From NCBI GenBank assembly GCA_902780025.1, contig CACZDV010000002.1:1-64000 (forward strand): DNA of 64,000 nucleotides, read 5' to 3'. A program made the position numbers and the translations under genes. The notes below the pieces were generated by a model. It was not told the DNA's origin, ran no database searches, and worked only from the letters and a program-made list of their open reading frames with translations. Origin of the DNA: an uncultured Prevotellaceae bacterium. GTDB lineage: Bacteria; Bacteroidota; Bacteroidia; Bacteroidales; Bacteroidaceae. Of this stretch, positions 1-10,700 are shown in pieces; position 1 is the first letter of the stretch, and every line of letters begins with the position of its first letter.

Positions 1-56
1 TGGAACACATACGATATTGCCTCCAACTTCTCTTCTACACTAAATTCTTTCTTCAT
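1..56 (-). CDS. IS3-type transposase OrfA, N-terminus only (partial)
   Basis: ATG at 56-54 on the minus strand opens a frame reading MKKEFSVEEKLEAISYVF up to the window edge. Acidic/basic helices of this kind begin the helix-turn-helix OrfA (transposase 8 type) of IS3 elements, which binds the terminal repeats before OrfAB catalyses transposition. The start lies about 42 bases inside the putative terminal repeat, the usual spacing for the family. Only 18 residues are visible, so function is inferred from position and style rather than from a domain match. Confidence 0.5.
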   Translation of the reverse strand, partial: MKKEFSVEEKLEAISYVF

Positions 57-98
57 CTTGAACCTTTAAGTTGTGTCCAACTTTCTGGGTTCACTTCA
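1..98 (-). mobile_element. IS3-family insertion sequence, one end only (partial)
   Basis: Read on the minus strand from position 98, the sequence starts TGAAGTGAACCCAGAAAG and continues TTGGACA. This is the style of terminal inverted repeat seen in IS3-family (IS150-like) elements of Bacteroidota. About 40 bases in, an ORF opens that resembles the first residues of an OrfA transposase. The element runs off the left edge, so size, intactness and the other end cannot be judged. The family call rests on the terminal repeat and 18 residues only. Confidence 0.6.
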
Positions 99-182
99 GG
101 ACAGTCCCCTGTCATGTTTTCTCAATATTAATTGAAACAGTCTTTTCACCGTTGAAGATATGACAGGGGTCATCCCCTGTCA
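98..182. repeat. REP-like palindromes next to the IS end
   Basis: TGACAGGGG (161-169) and CCCCTGTCA (174-182) form a perfect 9-bp hairpin with a 4-base loop. A related half site, ACAGTCCCCTGTCA, lies at about 101-114 directly beside the IS end. A third copy of the same family is at 955-973. Such GGGGAC/GTCCCC hairpins look like REP sequences, often mobilised by RAYT transposases. No such transposase gene is in this window. Confidence 0.5.
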
Positions 183-219
183 TGCGGCGGATATTTTGGC
201 GGGAATAAAGAATCAACGG

Positions 220-519
220 CTACCGTTTCTTACCTTTGCCGAAGATGTCGGCGTGGGTTCCGGTGCGGTAAAGTGAGATGATGCGTATCTCGGTGTCCTT
301 CTCGTAGAGCAGGAGCCAGTCGGGGCTGATGTGGCACTCCCAATAGCCCTTGTAGTCGCCACTGAGCATGTGGTTGTGCAGGTTAGCGGGCAGGGGCTCG
401 TCTTTACGCAGCATGTCAACGACTGTTAGCAATTTCTCCATGTCGAGACCGCGGCGTACGGCCAGTTTCACATCCCGGTCGTACTGCTTGTAGGTCTTAA
501 TCGCGTAGAACTGCTTCAT
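220..519 (-). CDS. yafQ: YafQ-family type II toxin (mRNA interferase)
   Basis: A 99-aa protein with the compact RelE/YafQ fold. It is expected to cleave mRNA in the ribosomal A site when freed from its antitoxin. The residues known to matter in E. coli YafQ are all recognisable: H50, H63, D67, W68, H89 (in R-T-G-T-H) and F93, so the toxin looks active. The start ATG overlaps the antitoxin stop as ATGA (516-519), so translation is probably coupled and antitoxin is made first. The pair sits between REP-like palindromes and next to an IS end, a typical mobile context. The family call is firm; the exact cleavage preference is unknown. Confidence 0.9.
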   Translation of the reverse strand: MKQFYAIKTYKQYDRDVKLAVRRGLDMEKLLTVVDMLRKDEPLPANLHNHMLSGDYKGYWECHISPDWLLLYEKDTEIRIISLYRTGTHADIFGKGKKR

Positions 520-800
520 AGTGCCATCATTGCCTTTTTGAAATCTTCGAATGACTCGTACGTCGTTCCTTGGTCTTTACCGCTGCGCACGTCCTCGATG
601 GCTTGCATAGTCTCGTCGTTGAGGTACTCGCCGGTCTCGGGGTCATAGAGGCGAGGCTTACGGGGAGCCACAGCAGGCCTTACGCTGTCGATGAGCATTG
701 CCACAAGCTCCAGCTTCTCGCTGTTGTCGAGTTTCTTCGCCTGGTTCCATACCTTTGTAAAGGGTGTCTCCGTATGTCTTCTTGTTGTCGTTGCTTCCAT
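516..800 (-). CDS. Type II antitoxin of the YafQ module (RelB/DinJ-like)
   Basis: A 94-aa acidic protein encoded directly upstream of, and overlapping, the YafQ toxin. The N-terminal half is helical and probably dimerises and binds DNA. The C-terminal half contains E-T-M-Q-A-I-E-D-V-R-S-G-K, a segment seen repeatedly in Bacteroidota antitoxins that wrap around RelE/YafQ toxins. By analogy it neutralises the toxin and represses its own promoter. A TATCTTTGC -7 element lies 26 bases upstream. Identification rests on gene order and the C-terminal pattern; the DNA-binding fold is not obvious by eye. Confidence 0.8.
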   Translation of the reverse strand: MEATTTRRHTETPFTKVWNQAKKLDNSEKLELVAMLIDSVRPAVAPRKPRLYDPETGEYLNDETMQAIEDVRSGKDQGTTYESFEDFKKAMMAL

Positions 801-825
801 AATCGTTCCTTTTACGTTTTACGCT

Positions 826-834
826 GCAAAGATA
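826..834 (-). promoter_or_regulatory. -7 promoter element for the toxin-antitoxin operon
   Basis: GCAAAGATA on the plus strand reads TATCTTTGC on the minus strand, matching the Bacteroidota TAnnTTTG -7 box. It lies 26 bases upstream of the antitoxin ATG. The leader between them contains a twofold CGTAAAA heptamer. Confidence 0.65.
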
Positions 835-954
835 CAAAAGAAGTGGGACTTCCCCAAAGGTCAGCCCCACTTTCTCACGTTAAAAATCGTTTATGGATTG
901 AGCCATTATCATGAGGGAGGCTATCGATTAATCCGACACGGGGCGGAGACGATA

Positions 955-973
955 TCAGGGGACTGTCCCCTGA
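955..973. repeat. REP-like perfect palindrome
   Basis: TCAGGGGAC and GTCCCCTGA form a 9-bp perfect inverted repeat with a single-base loop. It belongs to the same sequence family as the hairpin at 161-182, so the toxin-antitoxin pair is bracketed by two copies. Confidence 0.55.
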
Positions 974-983
974 CATCATCGTA

Positions 984-1249
984 TCATTTCAACAATTTCC
1001 TACCGCCATTGTCTTCAAGTACTTGCATCTGCTGGATGGCAATATCACAAAATTGGGCATACCAGCCTGCATTCTAAAGTGGTCAAATTCGACCACTTTG
1101 AAATTGGGATTGTGTATCATCTCCCATGTACCCAGGAACTCGATGGTGTATCTGGTACGAATCCAGTTCTTGATGATGTCGGCAGCACGGCTTTCGCTTT
1201 GCTTGCCATTGGCCATGTCTGTCAAGGAAATGTAGTCTTTGTCAATCTT
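984..1249 (-). pseudogene. KilA-N domain gene remnant
   Basis: The minus strand reads D-Y-I-S-L-T-D-M-A-N-G-K from about 1240, then N-F-K-V-V-E-F-D-H-F. This is the core of the KilA-N DNA-binding domain common in Bacteroidota phage-like proteins. There is no start codon in frame: the 5' side runs into TTACATC heptamers and a stop. On the 3' side the frame stops at 989. Shifting one frame near 1063 gives a plausible continuation, F-C-D-I-A-I-Q-Q-M-Q-V-L-E, ending at 984. A normal KilA-N protein is several times longer, so this is a decayed gene with an internal deletion or frameshift. The 78-aa ORF from the internal ATG at 1225 is unlikely to be functional. Confidence 0.7.
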
Positions 1250-1412
1250 ACATCTTACATCTTACATTTAGCTCAAAGTAAACGGTATGAAAAATCGATT
1301 TAAATTACAATCAATATTTTATATTATATATATTATATATAATATATATAATATAAGCTTTTATCCGTAAGTTTTTAAAAAACACCTTAATGTAAGATGT
1401 AAGATGTAAGAT
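1245..1412. repeat. 23-bp inverted repeat of heptamers flanking an AT-rich core
   Basis: The left arm 1245-1267 (three TTACATC-type heptamers) and the right arm 1390-1412 (the same sequence inverted, ATGTAAG units) are perfect 23-bp inverted repeats. Between them lie 122 bases that are very AT-rich, with alternating ATATTATATA at about 1317-1356. No gene is visible inside. The left arm replaces the 5' end of the KilA-N remnant. It could be a MITE-like element, a cruciform-forming site or a relic of a replication origin; the sequence alone does not decide. Confidence 0.7.
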
Positions 1413-1454
1413 GCGGCCTGTCTGGTGTCATGCGGTGCCCAGTCAAAGCCAAGG

Positions 1455-1515
1455 TTTTAGTCCGGGGAAACCTCGGCGTTGGTCGGACTAAACACCCTAC
1501 TTTGGTCGGACTAAA
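1455..1515. repeat. Direct repeat TTGGTCGGACTAAA with an inverted half copy
   Basis: TTGGTCGGACTAAA occurs at 1479-1492 and 1502-1515, 23 bases apart. The inverted form TTTTAGTCCG lies at 1455-1464. The block is the last recognisable feature in the gene-free stretch before the giant secreted protein. It may be an operator for that gene or one more dispersed intergenic repeat. No protein coding is seen in 1250-1616. Confidence 0.5.
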
Positions 1516-1616
1516 GTGGGGGATTATCGTCAGCAAGCAATCTCCCCCGAATGATAAAAAAAGTTAACGGGTGGCAAAAAAGACGAGCGAAATGAACAAA
1601 TGGGACATTTTTTTAG

Positions 1617-1625
1617 TAATTTTGC
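1617..1625 (+). promoter_or_regulatory. -7 promoter element for the giant secreted protein gene
   Basis: TAATTTTGC fits the TAnnTTTG box and lies 77 bases upstream of the chosen ATG at 1702. No clear -33 TTTG is found at the right distance. The longer upstream reading frame from 1600 overlaps this element, which argues against the more distal start. Confidence 0.55.
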
Positions 1626-1701
1626 AAAAATAACCTTCTTTAATAAAGAACGGTCATCTCGGGAAATAACTATCCGATTTACAACAGAAACTAAAAAAGT
1701 A

Positions 1702-4700
1702 ATGAATATGAATAAGCGACTATCCTTCCAACTATTGGCAACATTGTTGACCATCATGCTATTGCCACAGCAGGCAATGGCCGAGGACTACATGTGTAAC
1801 TCTAACAAGTTCTACATGAGTTCGGCAAGTGACCACCTTACGTTTAGCATCCTCATGGCCGACCTTGACGGTAGAGACACTTGGCTGAGCAGCGGACACG
1901 TGAAAGCATACTCCAATTCGAACGGTACGGGAACATGCTACGAACTGGTAGACGTCTACACCGCTGACCAGAGCAACACCAACAGCCACCGCATCTTCGG
2001 CGTGGTGCTGCAAACTGGCGCCAGTGCGTTTATCACCAACGGTACCGGAAATACAACAAATACAACGCTGCACAACAACACCTATGGCGGCTACGACAAC
2101 TGCCCGATATGGGTACCCGCCGGCAACAACTATCCAAGAGCGGAGGTGGACTTCTACTGGAGTCCGAAACTGGCTGGCAGAACATGGTACTTCTACTTGG
2201 AAGGTAGCATCTCGGGCTATAACAGCAAGAGTATCAAGTACTATCTCGGCTCGGCCAACTGTCCCACGATGCTGGGACGGCAGTCACTTGCAACCAAGAA
2301 CTACAGTTGCAAGCGCAAGAACGCCAAGGAGCTGGAGTTTACCGTACCGGCGGGCATTGCCGGTATCGATAAGGTGAGCGGCCGACAGTGGCCGGTGAAC
2401 ACCTATGAGGTGACCTTCATCTACTCGCTGTATGACGGCAGCAAGGTGACACAACGCAAGACGATGGACTGCAGCATAGGCAGCTCGAAGACCTATACCA
2501 TCGCCATCCCCGAAGAGGTGGGAAACTTCTGGAACGTGGACATGGAAGTGAAAGCGACCGACGGCTATAAGTGTATCTCGGGCGAATACTATTATAACTA
2601 CACCTATACCTATAATAAAAGGGAACTGGAGCCCACCGTTCCCACACCAACGGAACTGGTTTCCGAATATCACCAGTTCGACAAAGCAATTGCACTTGTC
2701 TGGAAGCCTTACACGACCATCGGCGCTGTTACGAGTAAGTACATCGGGGAAACCTATCCTTTTATCTACCGATTAACGACCGACAAGAACGGCAAAGCCA
2801 AGAGCGGCGAAGCGTGGACGAAAGTGAACCAGAGCCCATTGGCAGAAGTGGGGACGCAGGGACAGATGACCTACACCGACGACAGCGAAACCCTCAGCGC
2901 GAACAGCTACTATAAATACAGGATTGTCAACATACCCAAGAGCTGGCTCGTGGAGAACAACACCAAGGTGAAGCTGGACGACAAGACGACCGCCAACCTC
3001 AGCGAGCTCGCCGACAGTCACCTGAAACTCATAGGATACATCGAGAGCGATATCATTTCGACACAGCCCTCGATGAACTTCTTCAACTTCGCCCAGGACG
3101 AGAACGAAAAGGACAAGGTAAAACTGAAGTGGCAGTACACACGTGTGCCGGTATCGGCAAACACTGTTGATTTCAAGGTGTGGCGCGCCTCGAAGGGTTC
3201 CAGCGAGTGGACACAGCTGGCGAATGGAACTGTCAGTGCCAAGGCAGATCCGGAGGCAGACTTCTTTGCTACATTTACCGACAACGACATATCAAACCAG
3301 AAGGCCCGTTACGACTACAAGATAACGCTTTCCATCAACGATGGCAAGAATACCTTCGAAAGTGACGTCATCACGGGTGGACTGCTCAACGGAACGTCGA
3401 TAACACAGTTCGACGCCACCAAAGGCACCCATGAAGGTACGGTCAACGTGCAGTGGAAGGCCAAACAGAGGGGTACGGACAACACCAACTTCGACCTCTA
3501 TCGCCGTTATGTGGGCGATAATGGCGAATGGATGAAGATCCACTCCACCAGCGGCACCAGCGACAGCTATACTTACGAGGACAACACCGTGCGCCCAGGT
3601 TACTACTATGAGTACAAGGTGGAGGCCTACAGTGGCGAAAAGGAACAAGACGGTACTACCATCAGCACAAAGGCAGGCATTGGCTTCTGTCTCGCACGTG
3701 GTGTAGTATCGGGTCGCGTCACCTTCGGCAACAGCGATACGTCGGTCGAAAACGTAAAAGTGTCGCTGCGCTCTGGCGACGGTAGCGATGAGAATGCCGT
3801 GAAAGGCTATTCACAACGCATCGACGGCGCCTCCACGGGTATCGTATGGCAGACGGACAGTGCCACAGCTACTAACGACATCTTCGGCAACGACTACACT
3901 TTGCAGATGTACGTCCGCCCGGATGCCAACCTGAGCAACGGTGTAGTGGCTTATATCCCCGGTGCCGGACAGCTCGCCATCAGCGCCAACGCCCTGTGGC
4001 TTGGCGGTACCAATACAGGCATCACCGTTCCTGCAGGCATCTTCTCGCTGGTAACACTAATCCATGCTGACGGCAGCTACACGGTGACGGTAGGCGACGC
4101 CACAAAGACGGGCCTGCAACCGCAAGCACCCACTACTTTCTACCCCTTCTCCGTAGGAGGTGCCTCGGGTGTCACCACCAAGAACGCCTTTAGGGGCAAC
4201 ATCACGGAGGTGCGTATCTGGAACTACCAGCTGACGGAGAAAGAGCTGACAAGCTACCGCGACCGCTCCCTGAGTGGACGCGAGTCGGGACTGAAGCTCT
4301 ACTGGCCCATGGACGAAGGAATTAACCGCCTGGTGTTCGATGCCAGCTACTCTAACGACATGCCCAACGGCCGTCACGCTACGGTGGGCAACAACATCGT
4401 CAGTTCATCCATCATACCTTCTGAAGAACAACTGTCGCGCTATGGCATCACCAATGCCAGCGGAGAGTACACCATCCGCGGAATACCGTTCGTAGGCAGC
4501 GGAAGCTCATATACCTTCACACCGTCGAAGGGCATCCACTCGTTTACGCCTACCTCACGCAACGGATTCATCAGCGCCAGCTCACTGGCCTTGAACGGCT
4601 ACGACTTCACCGACGACTCGTCGTTCCCGCTGACCGGCAAGGTGACCTATCTGAACACGAACATCCCCGTCGACAGCGTACAGTTCAAGATTGACGGCTC

Positions 4701-7700
4701 CTTCGCACAAAGCAAGAATGGAGGCGTCTACAGCAACTCCGACGGTGAGTACACCGTCAATGTGCCCATCGGCAACCACCGTGTCGAGGCCTGGAAGGAC
4801 GGTCACCGACTGACCGCCTTCCCCCTGGAAGAGGGAGAGACCTACAACTTCATGCAGGCAGAGATTTGCAACTTCACGGACTCTACGCTGGTGAACGTCA
4901 CCGGACGTATCAACGGCGGATATTCCGATAAGGATGAGCCCGTAGGCTTTGCCCGCAGTAAGAACCGCATTGGCCAGGCTACCCTGAAACTCAGCCTGGG
5001 CCGCGAGGCACAGAGCTCGTTCAACTATATCGTTGACGACCACGGAGTGGGCAACTTCGGCACCACCAGTCTTCCCGTAGAGAGTGCCACAGAGAAAATC
5101 AAGAGTACCGCGTACCGTGGTGCAGGAACCGAAGGCGACAACAGCAACACGAAGTTCATCTACATCACCACCGACCCGGCAACGGGTGAGTTCTCGGCCA
5201 TGCTTCCACCGCTCAACTACAAAGTGGAAAGCATCACCTTCCCCCACGACGCAACCGGCGACAACGCCTTGTATAACAATCATGCGCTCTTCACCCAGAA
5301 CCTCCCGATGATCAATGCGACCACCACCAACGAGAAGGAGATGAAATTCGACTCACTCAACGTTGAAGGACAGAACGCACAGATCTATCGTTACTCAGCC
5401 AAATTCATACGCCAACTGCGCAACGAACCCGTCATCACCGTTACCCAGGACGATATGCAAAACGGTGCCTTCGGTATGGAGAAGTTCAAAGTTTCCAATG
5501 ATGACAACACCACCGAGGAGGTCGTCGTCACTTCCTATTCCGGGGATAGTTACACCTACAACTACGACTATCCGCTGTTCAAGCAGAACGACACCTATAA
5601 CATGACCATCAAGGTGTCGGAGAACTACACCAACGTCGACACGAAAGCAGTCACCCGCGAGGTTCCTGCCGACGCCATGGTGAGCGTAGCCAACGAGGGC
5701 AGCATCTCGACAGCCGTCATTGCTGAGAAATGCACCGTCGGCGGCAAGGAGATGGAAGTCGGCGAAGTCTATAGCGTCAACGCTATCGACTGTACCCCCG
5801 ATGCCACCGGTACCGTGAAATACACGTGGATAGCCGGCTATCCCAACCTCTCAGGCAAGTACCTCCGCAACCTCACCATCAGCGCCAAGGTCGACGGACG
5901 CACCACCATGTGGAAAGCTCCCAACTCCAGCAGCGAGGCACTCGAGATGATTATCCTCGGAGGTATCATCACCGGCACCAACTTCGTTACCGCCGGTCCC
6001 GACCATGTAGATATGATCATACGCCGACCGCCAGGCAGCACCGGTAACGCATCCTACGCCACAGACTCCGTCACCACTACCGCAAACGTCACGACCACCT
6101 ACGACTCCCACTCCGGAGGAGGAGGCGTCAACGTATCTATCTCACCGAAGTTCAAGTCCGCTGAGGGCGCCGTCTTCTTCTGGGTAGTCACTGAGATCGA
6201 CGTAAAAGCCGAACACAAAGTGACTCGCGACAACATCTCAGAAGACTCCAAGACCATAAAGAGCCAGCAATCGTATGCCGTGTCGGAGACCATGAAGACC
6301 CCGTCATCAGACACCTACACCCAGCGTGACGGCGATACCTTCATAGGACGCGCCACCAACCTCCTGTTCGGTAAGGGACGAGCCGTAAAACTTGCCAAGC
6401 AGCAAAACGGCACCTACAGAATCGAACAACAGGATGCCATCTGTACAGGCGAGACATTCGGTACCACCTTCATCTATCCTCATCAGTACATCGAAGACGT
6501 ACTGCTGCCCAACTGGCGGGCCATGATCGACAATTTCCTCGTCCACTGGGACGGCGACCTGAGCCAGGCACCCAAGGTACCCGGCAAGAAGATGTACTAC
6601 ACCAACTACAACAAGGGTGACCGCGAATGGGGCGTAGCCAACAGCGATGAAGACTTCTGGACCCGTGAAGTGATTGATGCTCACGGCGGCATGCCGGGCT
6701 ACCGCATTGTCAACGGCCTCGAAGGCGATGCCCTGGAGAACGCCACCGACTCTGTGGAGTGGTGCGTCAACCAGATTAAATGCTGGCAATACTGGCTCGG
6801 CGAGAACGAAAAGGACAAGCTCGATGCCTTCAATAACAATGCCACATACTTTGACAAGAACTATAGCATTGCAGGCGGCACCAGTGTGAACCACAGCACC
6901 AAGAACAACAAGACCAAAGGTACGACGAACTCACTGAAGAATGCCGTATCGGTCAACAACGAGACAACTGGCGGCGTGCTATTCAACAATGTAGGTGCCT
7001 GCGCCTTATTGAAGTTCAACGACTCGTGGGGGACGACAACAAGCACCGGTGATGAGACCTCGACCAGTCATACCTTCAACTGGACCATCAGCGATGCAGA
7101 GCCTACCACCGCCCTGTCCGTCGACGTCTATGAGTCGCCGAAGGGCTGGGGTCCCATCTTCCGCACACGCGGCGGTCAGAGCAGTAATCCCTACGAGGGT
7201 GCCACCTATACCAGATACTATGCCAAAGGCACCAAGCTCGACGAAGCTACCATGCGCGTCGAGAAACCGGAGTTGCGCGTCGACGGAGCCTCAAAGATCA
7301 CCGACGTACCCTCAGGAACGAAGGCGAAGTTCAACCTGCAGCTCATCAACGCCTCAGAGACCGGCACCATCTGTAACTACGTCTTAGAATGCGTGGAGCG
7401 CAGCAACCCCCATGGAGCCATCGTCGAGATTGACGGCGAGCAGATTAGCAACGGCCGTTTAGGGCGCTCCATCAAGATGAAGCCCGACGAGCTGGTGAAC
7501 AAGGTGGTGATGATATCGCAGAGCGACCGCACCATCAATGACTATGAGAACATCGAGCTCGTCCTGAAGTCTGCCAAGGACACCGCCACGGTAAGTACGC
7601 CCGTTCGCCTGTCGGCATACTTCGTACCCGCCTCCGCATCTGTCGACATGGCCGTCAACCGCACGACGATGAACCAGAATGACTACAAGCAGAACGGTGG

Positions 7701-10700
7701 CTTCAGGGTGACGCTGACCAACCTCAACCGCCAGGACGAGGGCCTAGAGGGTGTACGTGTGCAGTACCGCCGCAAGGGACTCAACAGCTGGTCGCTGGCC
7801 AAGGAGTGGCGCGTGAAGAAGGAGGGCGCTACGATTCCTGAAGGTGCCACGGAGTTGCCTGAGGGTGCACAGTTCTCGACGGCAGTGGCTTTCCCCGAAG
7901 ACGGTGTCTACGAGTTGCGCACACAGACCTTTGGCATGTACGGTCAGAGCGAGGTGACCTTCGAGACCCCCGTCGTAGAGGTGACACAGGATCTGCGTGG
8001 TCCGAAGATACTCGGTTCGCCCTACCCTGAAGGTATAGCTAACTACACCGACCGCAACAACATCAGCCTGCGCTTCAACGAGGCGTTCAACGTCGAAGGG
8101 CTGAGCAAGAGCGACAACTTCATCATCGAAGGCAACCTGAACAATGCCATCTCGAATGGCAACAAGGTGACCAATCCCGACGTGGCCCTGCAGCTGGAGG
8201 GAGAGGAGATCAAGACGCAAGCCAGCTACTCATTCGACAATACCGACATCGCTATCGATGCCTGGGTATGTCGCAAGACTGACGGTACGCTGCTGAGCCT
8301 GGGTACGGAGGACAACCTCTTTGCCCTCTACACGGTGGACGGCAGGATCTGCGCCCGTGTGGGTGAGGAAGACCATACGTTTGACACGGGTGTTGAACTG
8401 CCCGCCGACAAGTGGGTGTACCTGGCCATGAGCTACAAGCGCGGTACGCCCTACGGTACCATCAACGCCATCTACTCGGATGCCGACCACGACCGTCCCA
8501 TCACCATCGTGAAGGACAAGCCGGTAGGCAAGCTGAGGGGTCAGGGACAGCTTACCATCGGCGGTAACGGTCTGAAGGGCATGATGCGCGACCTGACGCT
8601 ATGGAACATCCCGAAGGCTGTTGACGAACTCTACGAGGGTCGTGAGGAGCTGAAGGCTGCCTATACGCCCGGCCTGGTAGGCTACTGGCGCATGGACGAG
8701 GGGCATGGCACGACGCTGATTGACAAGGCCCGTTCGCGCCACATGGAGATGCCGACGGAAAGCTGGTATATCAATAACCGCAACCTGGCGGTGCAGCTGT
8801 CGAAGGATGAGGCAATGAAGGTGAACCTGTCGACCTTCGCACCGCGAACGACGGACAACTTCGCTGTGGAGCTTTGGTTCCGCGGCGACAAGGATGTAGC
8901 CGGCAACCAGAACGCTACGCTGATGGAAGTGCCCGGCTGCATGAGTGCTGACTTCGAGGACGGAAAGCTGACGCTGAATACCTACGAACGTACGGTCACA
9001 GGCAGTACGGAGACGGTCAAGACGAAGTTGAGTACGGTGCTCAGCGATGTGAACTACATCGACAACAACTGGCATCACTTCGCCCTGAACGTACGTCGCG
9101 GAACATCGGCTATTGCCTACATCGACGGTGAGGCGGTGAAGACGATGCCCGAAGCTGCCATCCCCGCACCGGCAGGAGCTGTCTTCCAGATAGGTAAGGG
9201 CTATACCGGCGGTATTGACGATATACGCATCTGGAACGCTGCCCTGACGGGAAAGACCATCGCCGACAGCCGCTACGAGCGTCTCGATGCCAACTACTCC
9301 GGACTCATCGGTTATTTCCCCTTCGAGAGCATCCACCGTCTTCCGTCGGGCACAGTCACCACAGAGTTCTCCATCGAGAACTTCGGCAATACGGACGTGA
9401 TTAACCTCACAGCCTCGGGAGTCACGGTCGACAACCTGAGCAAGACGGCTCCGGCACTGCTACCCGGTTCGCAGCGTATGCGTCTGGACGAGTCGGAGTA
9501 TGAGTTCACGGCCTCCAACAACGAGATCTACTTCTCGTTCCCCGACAAGATGCTGGCCCGCATGGACGGTAACGACTTCACCATCAGCGTCCAAAACATC
9601 AAGGATGTTCACGGCAACACTTCAGAGCCTGTAGAATGGTCGTTCACCTGCAACTGGTCGACACTCGACTGGTTCTTGGAAGAGTCTACCATTGTAAAGG
9701 ACTACAACGAAGACTTTGTTGTCCGCGGCTACATCTTCTCGGAGAGTAATAGTGAAGAGGAATATGAGTTTGTGAATCTGCCGTCATGGCTGACGGTAGA
9801 CGAGCCCATAGGAAAGGTTGGTAGTGACTTCAAGACGGTTAACTTCCACATCTCATCGAGCGTTCCCGTAGGTCACTATAACGAATATATCTACCTGAAC
9901 GACATGTTGGGCATCAAGCGTCCGTGCAAACTGAGCTTGACCGTACGTGGCGATGAGCCTGATTGGAAGGTTGACGTGGCTGACTATGAGAACAACATGA
10001 CGGTGACGGGACAGATATACATCAAGGACAAGATCCTGGAGTATGAAGACTCCCGGCTTGGAGCCTTCAACAAGAAAGACGAATGCATCGGCATAGCAAG
10101 GCCCGAATACGTGGCCAGTCGTGACGCCTACTATGTGAATATGGTGATATACGGCAATCCGCAAAACGGAGAGAACGGCAATCCTGACTACGTTACCTTC
10201 AAGCTGTATGACAGTTCGACAGGCATCACCTATCCCGTCGTAAGTCTCGATAAAGATGATGCACAACTGGATGTTGTCGAGGGTGTCAAGTTGGCCTTCA
10301 CTCCTGATGCCAACTTCGGCAGCTACGATGCGCCCATCGCATTCCGGACGGCCAACTACATCCAGCAGACCAAACAGCTGAACGCCGGATGGAACTGGAT
10401 GGCCATCAACCTGAATCCGCTCGACGACGGCATCAGCGCGGTGCTGCCCGCGGGCGACGAGCTGGCCAGCTTCAACACAATCAAGGGCCACGACAGCTTC
10501 AGCAGCGTCCTACAGGGAGAGGCCTATACCATCAGGGGCGAGCTGACCAACATCAAGCCCGGTAAGATGTATAAGGTACGGATGAACCACAGCTATGCAC
10601 TCGAGATCATCGGTGAATCCATTGACGTGAGCAAGACCACGCAGACCATCAATCCCGGCTGGAACTGGATTGGCTCGCTGTCGGGTTCGGTCATGTCGCC

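Noticed and set aside
1023..1303. Plus-strand ORFs of 70 and 74 aa over the KilA-N remnant
   Set aside because: Antisense to a recognisable KilA-N coding stretch; no supporting features.
1600..1701. Longer N-terminal extension of the 3429-aa protein
   Set aside because: It overlaps the TAATTTTGC promoter box and would bury the signal peptide; the start at 1702 or 1708 is better.
4582..5283. 233-aa minus-strand ORF inside the giant gene
   Set aside because: Antisense shadow of the 3429-aa gene without recognisable domains.
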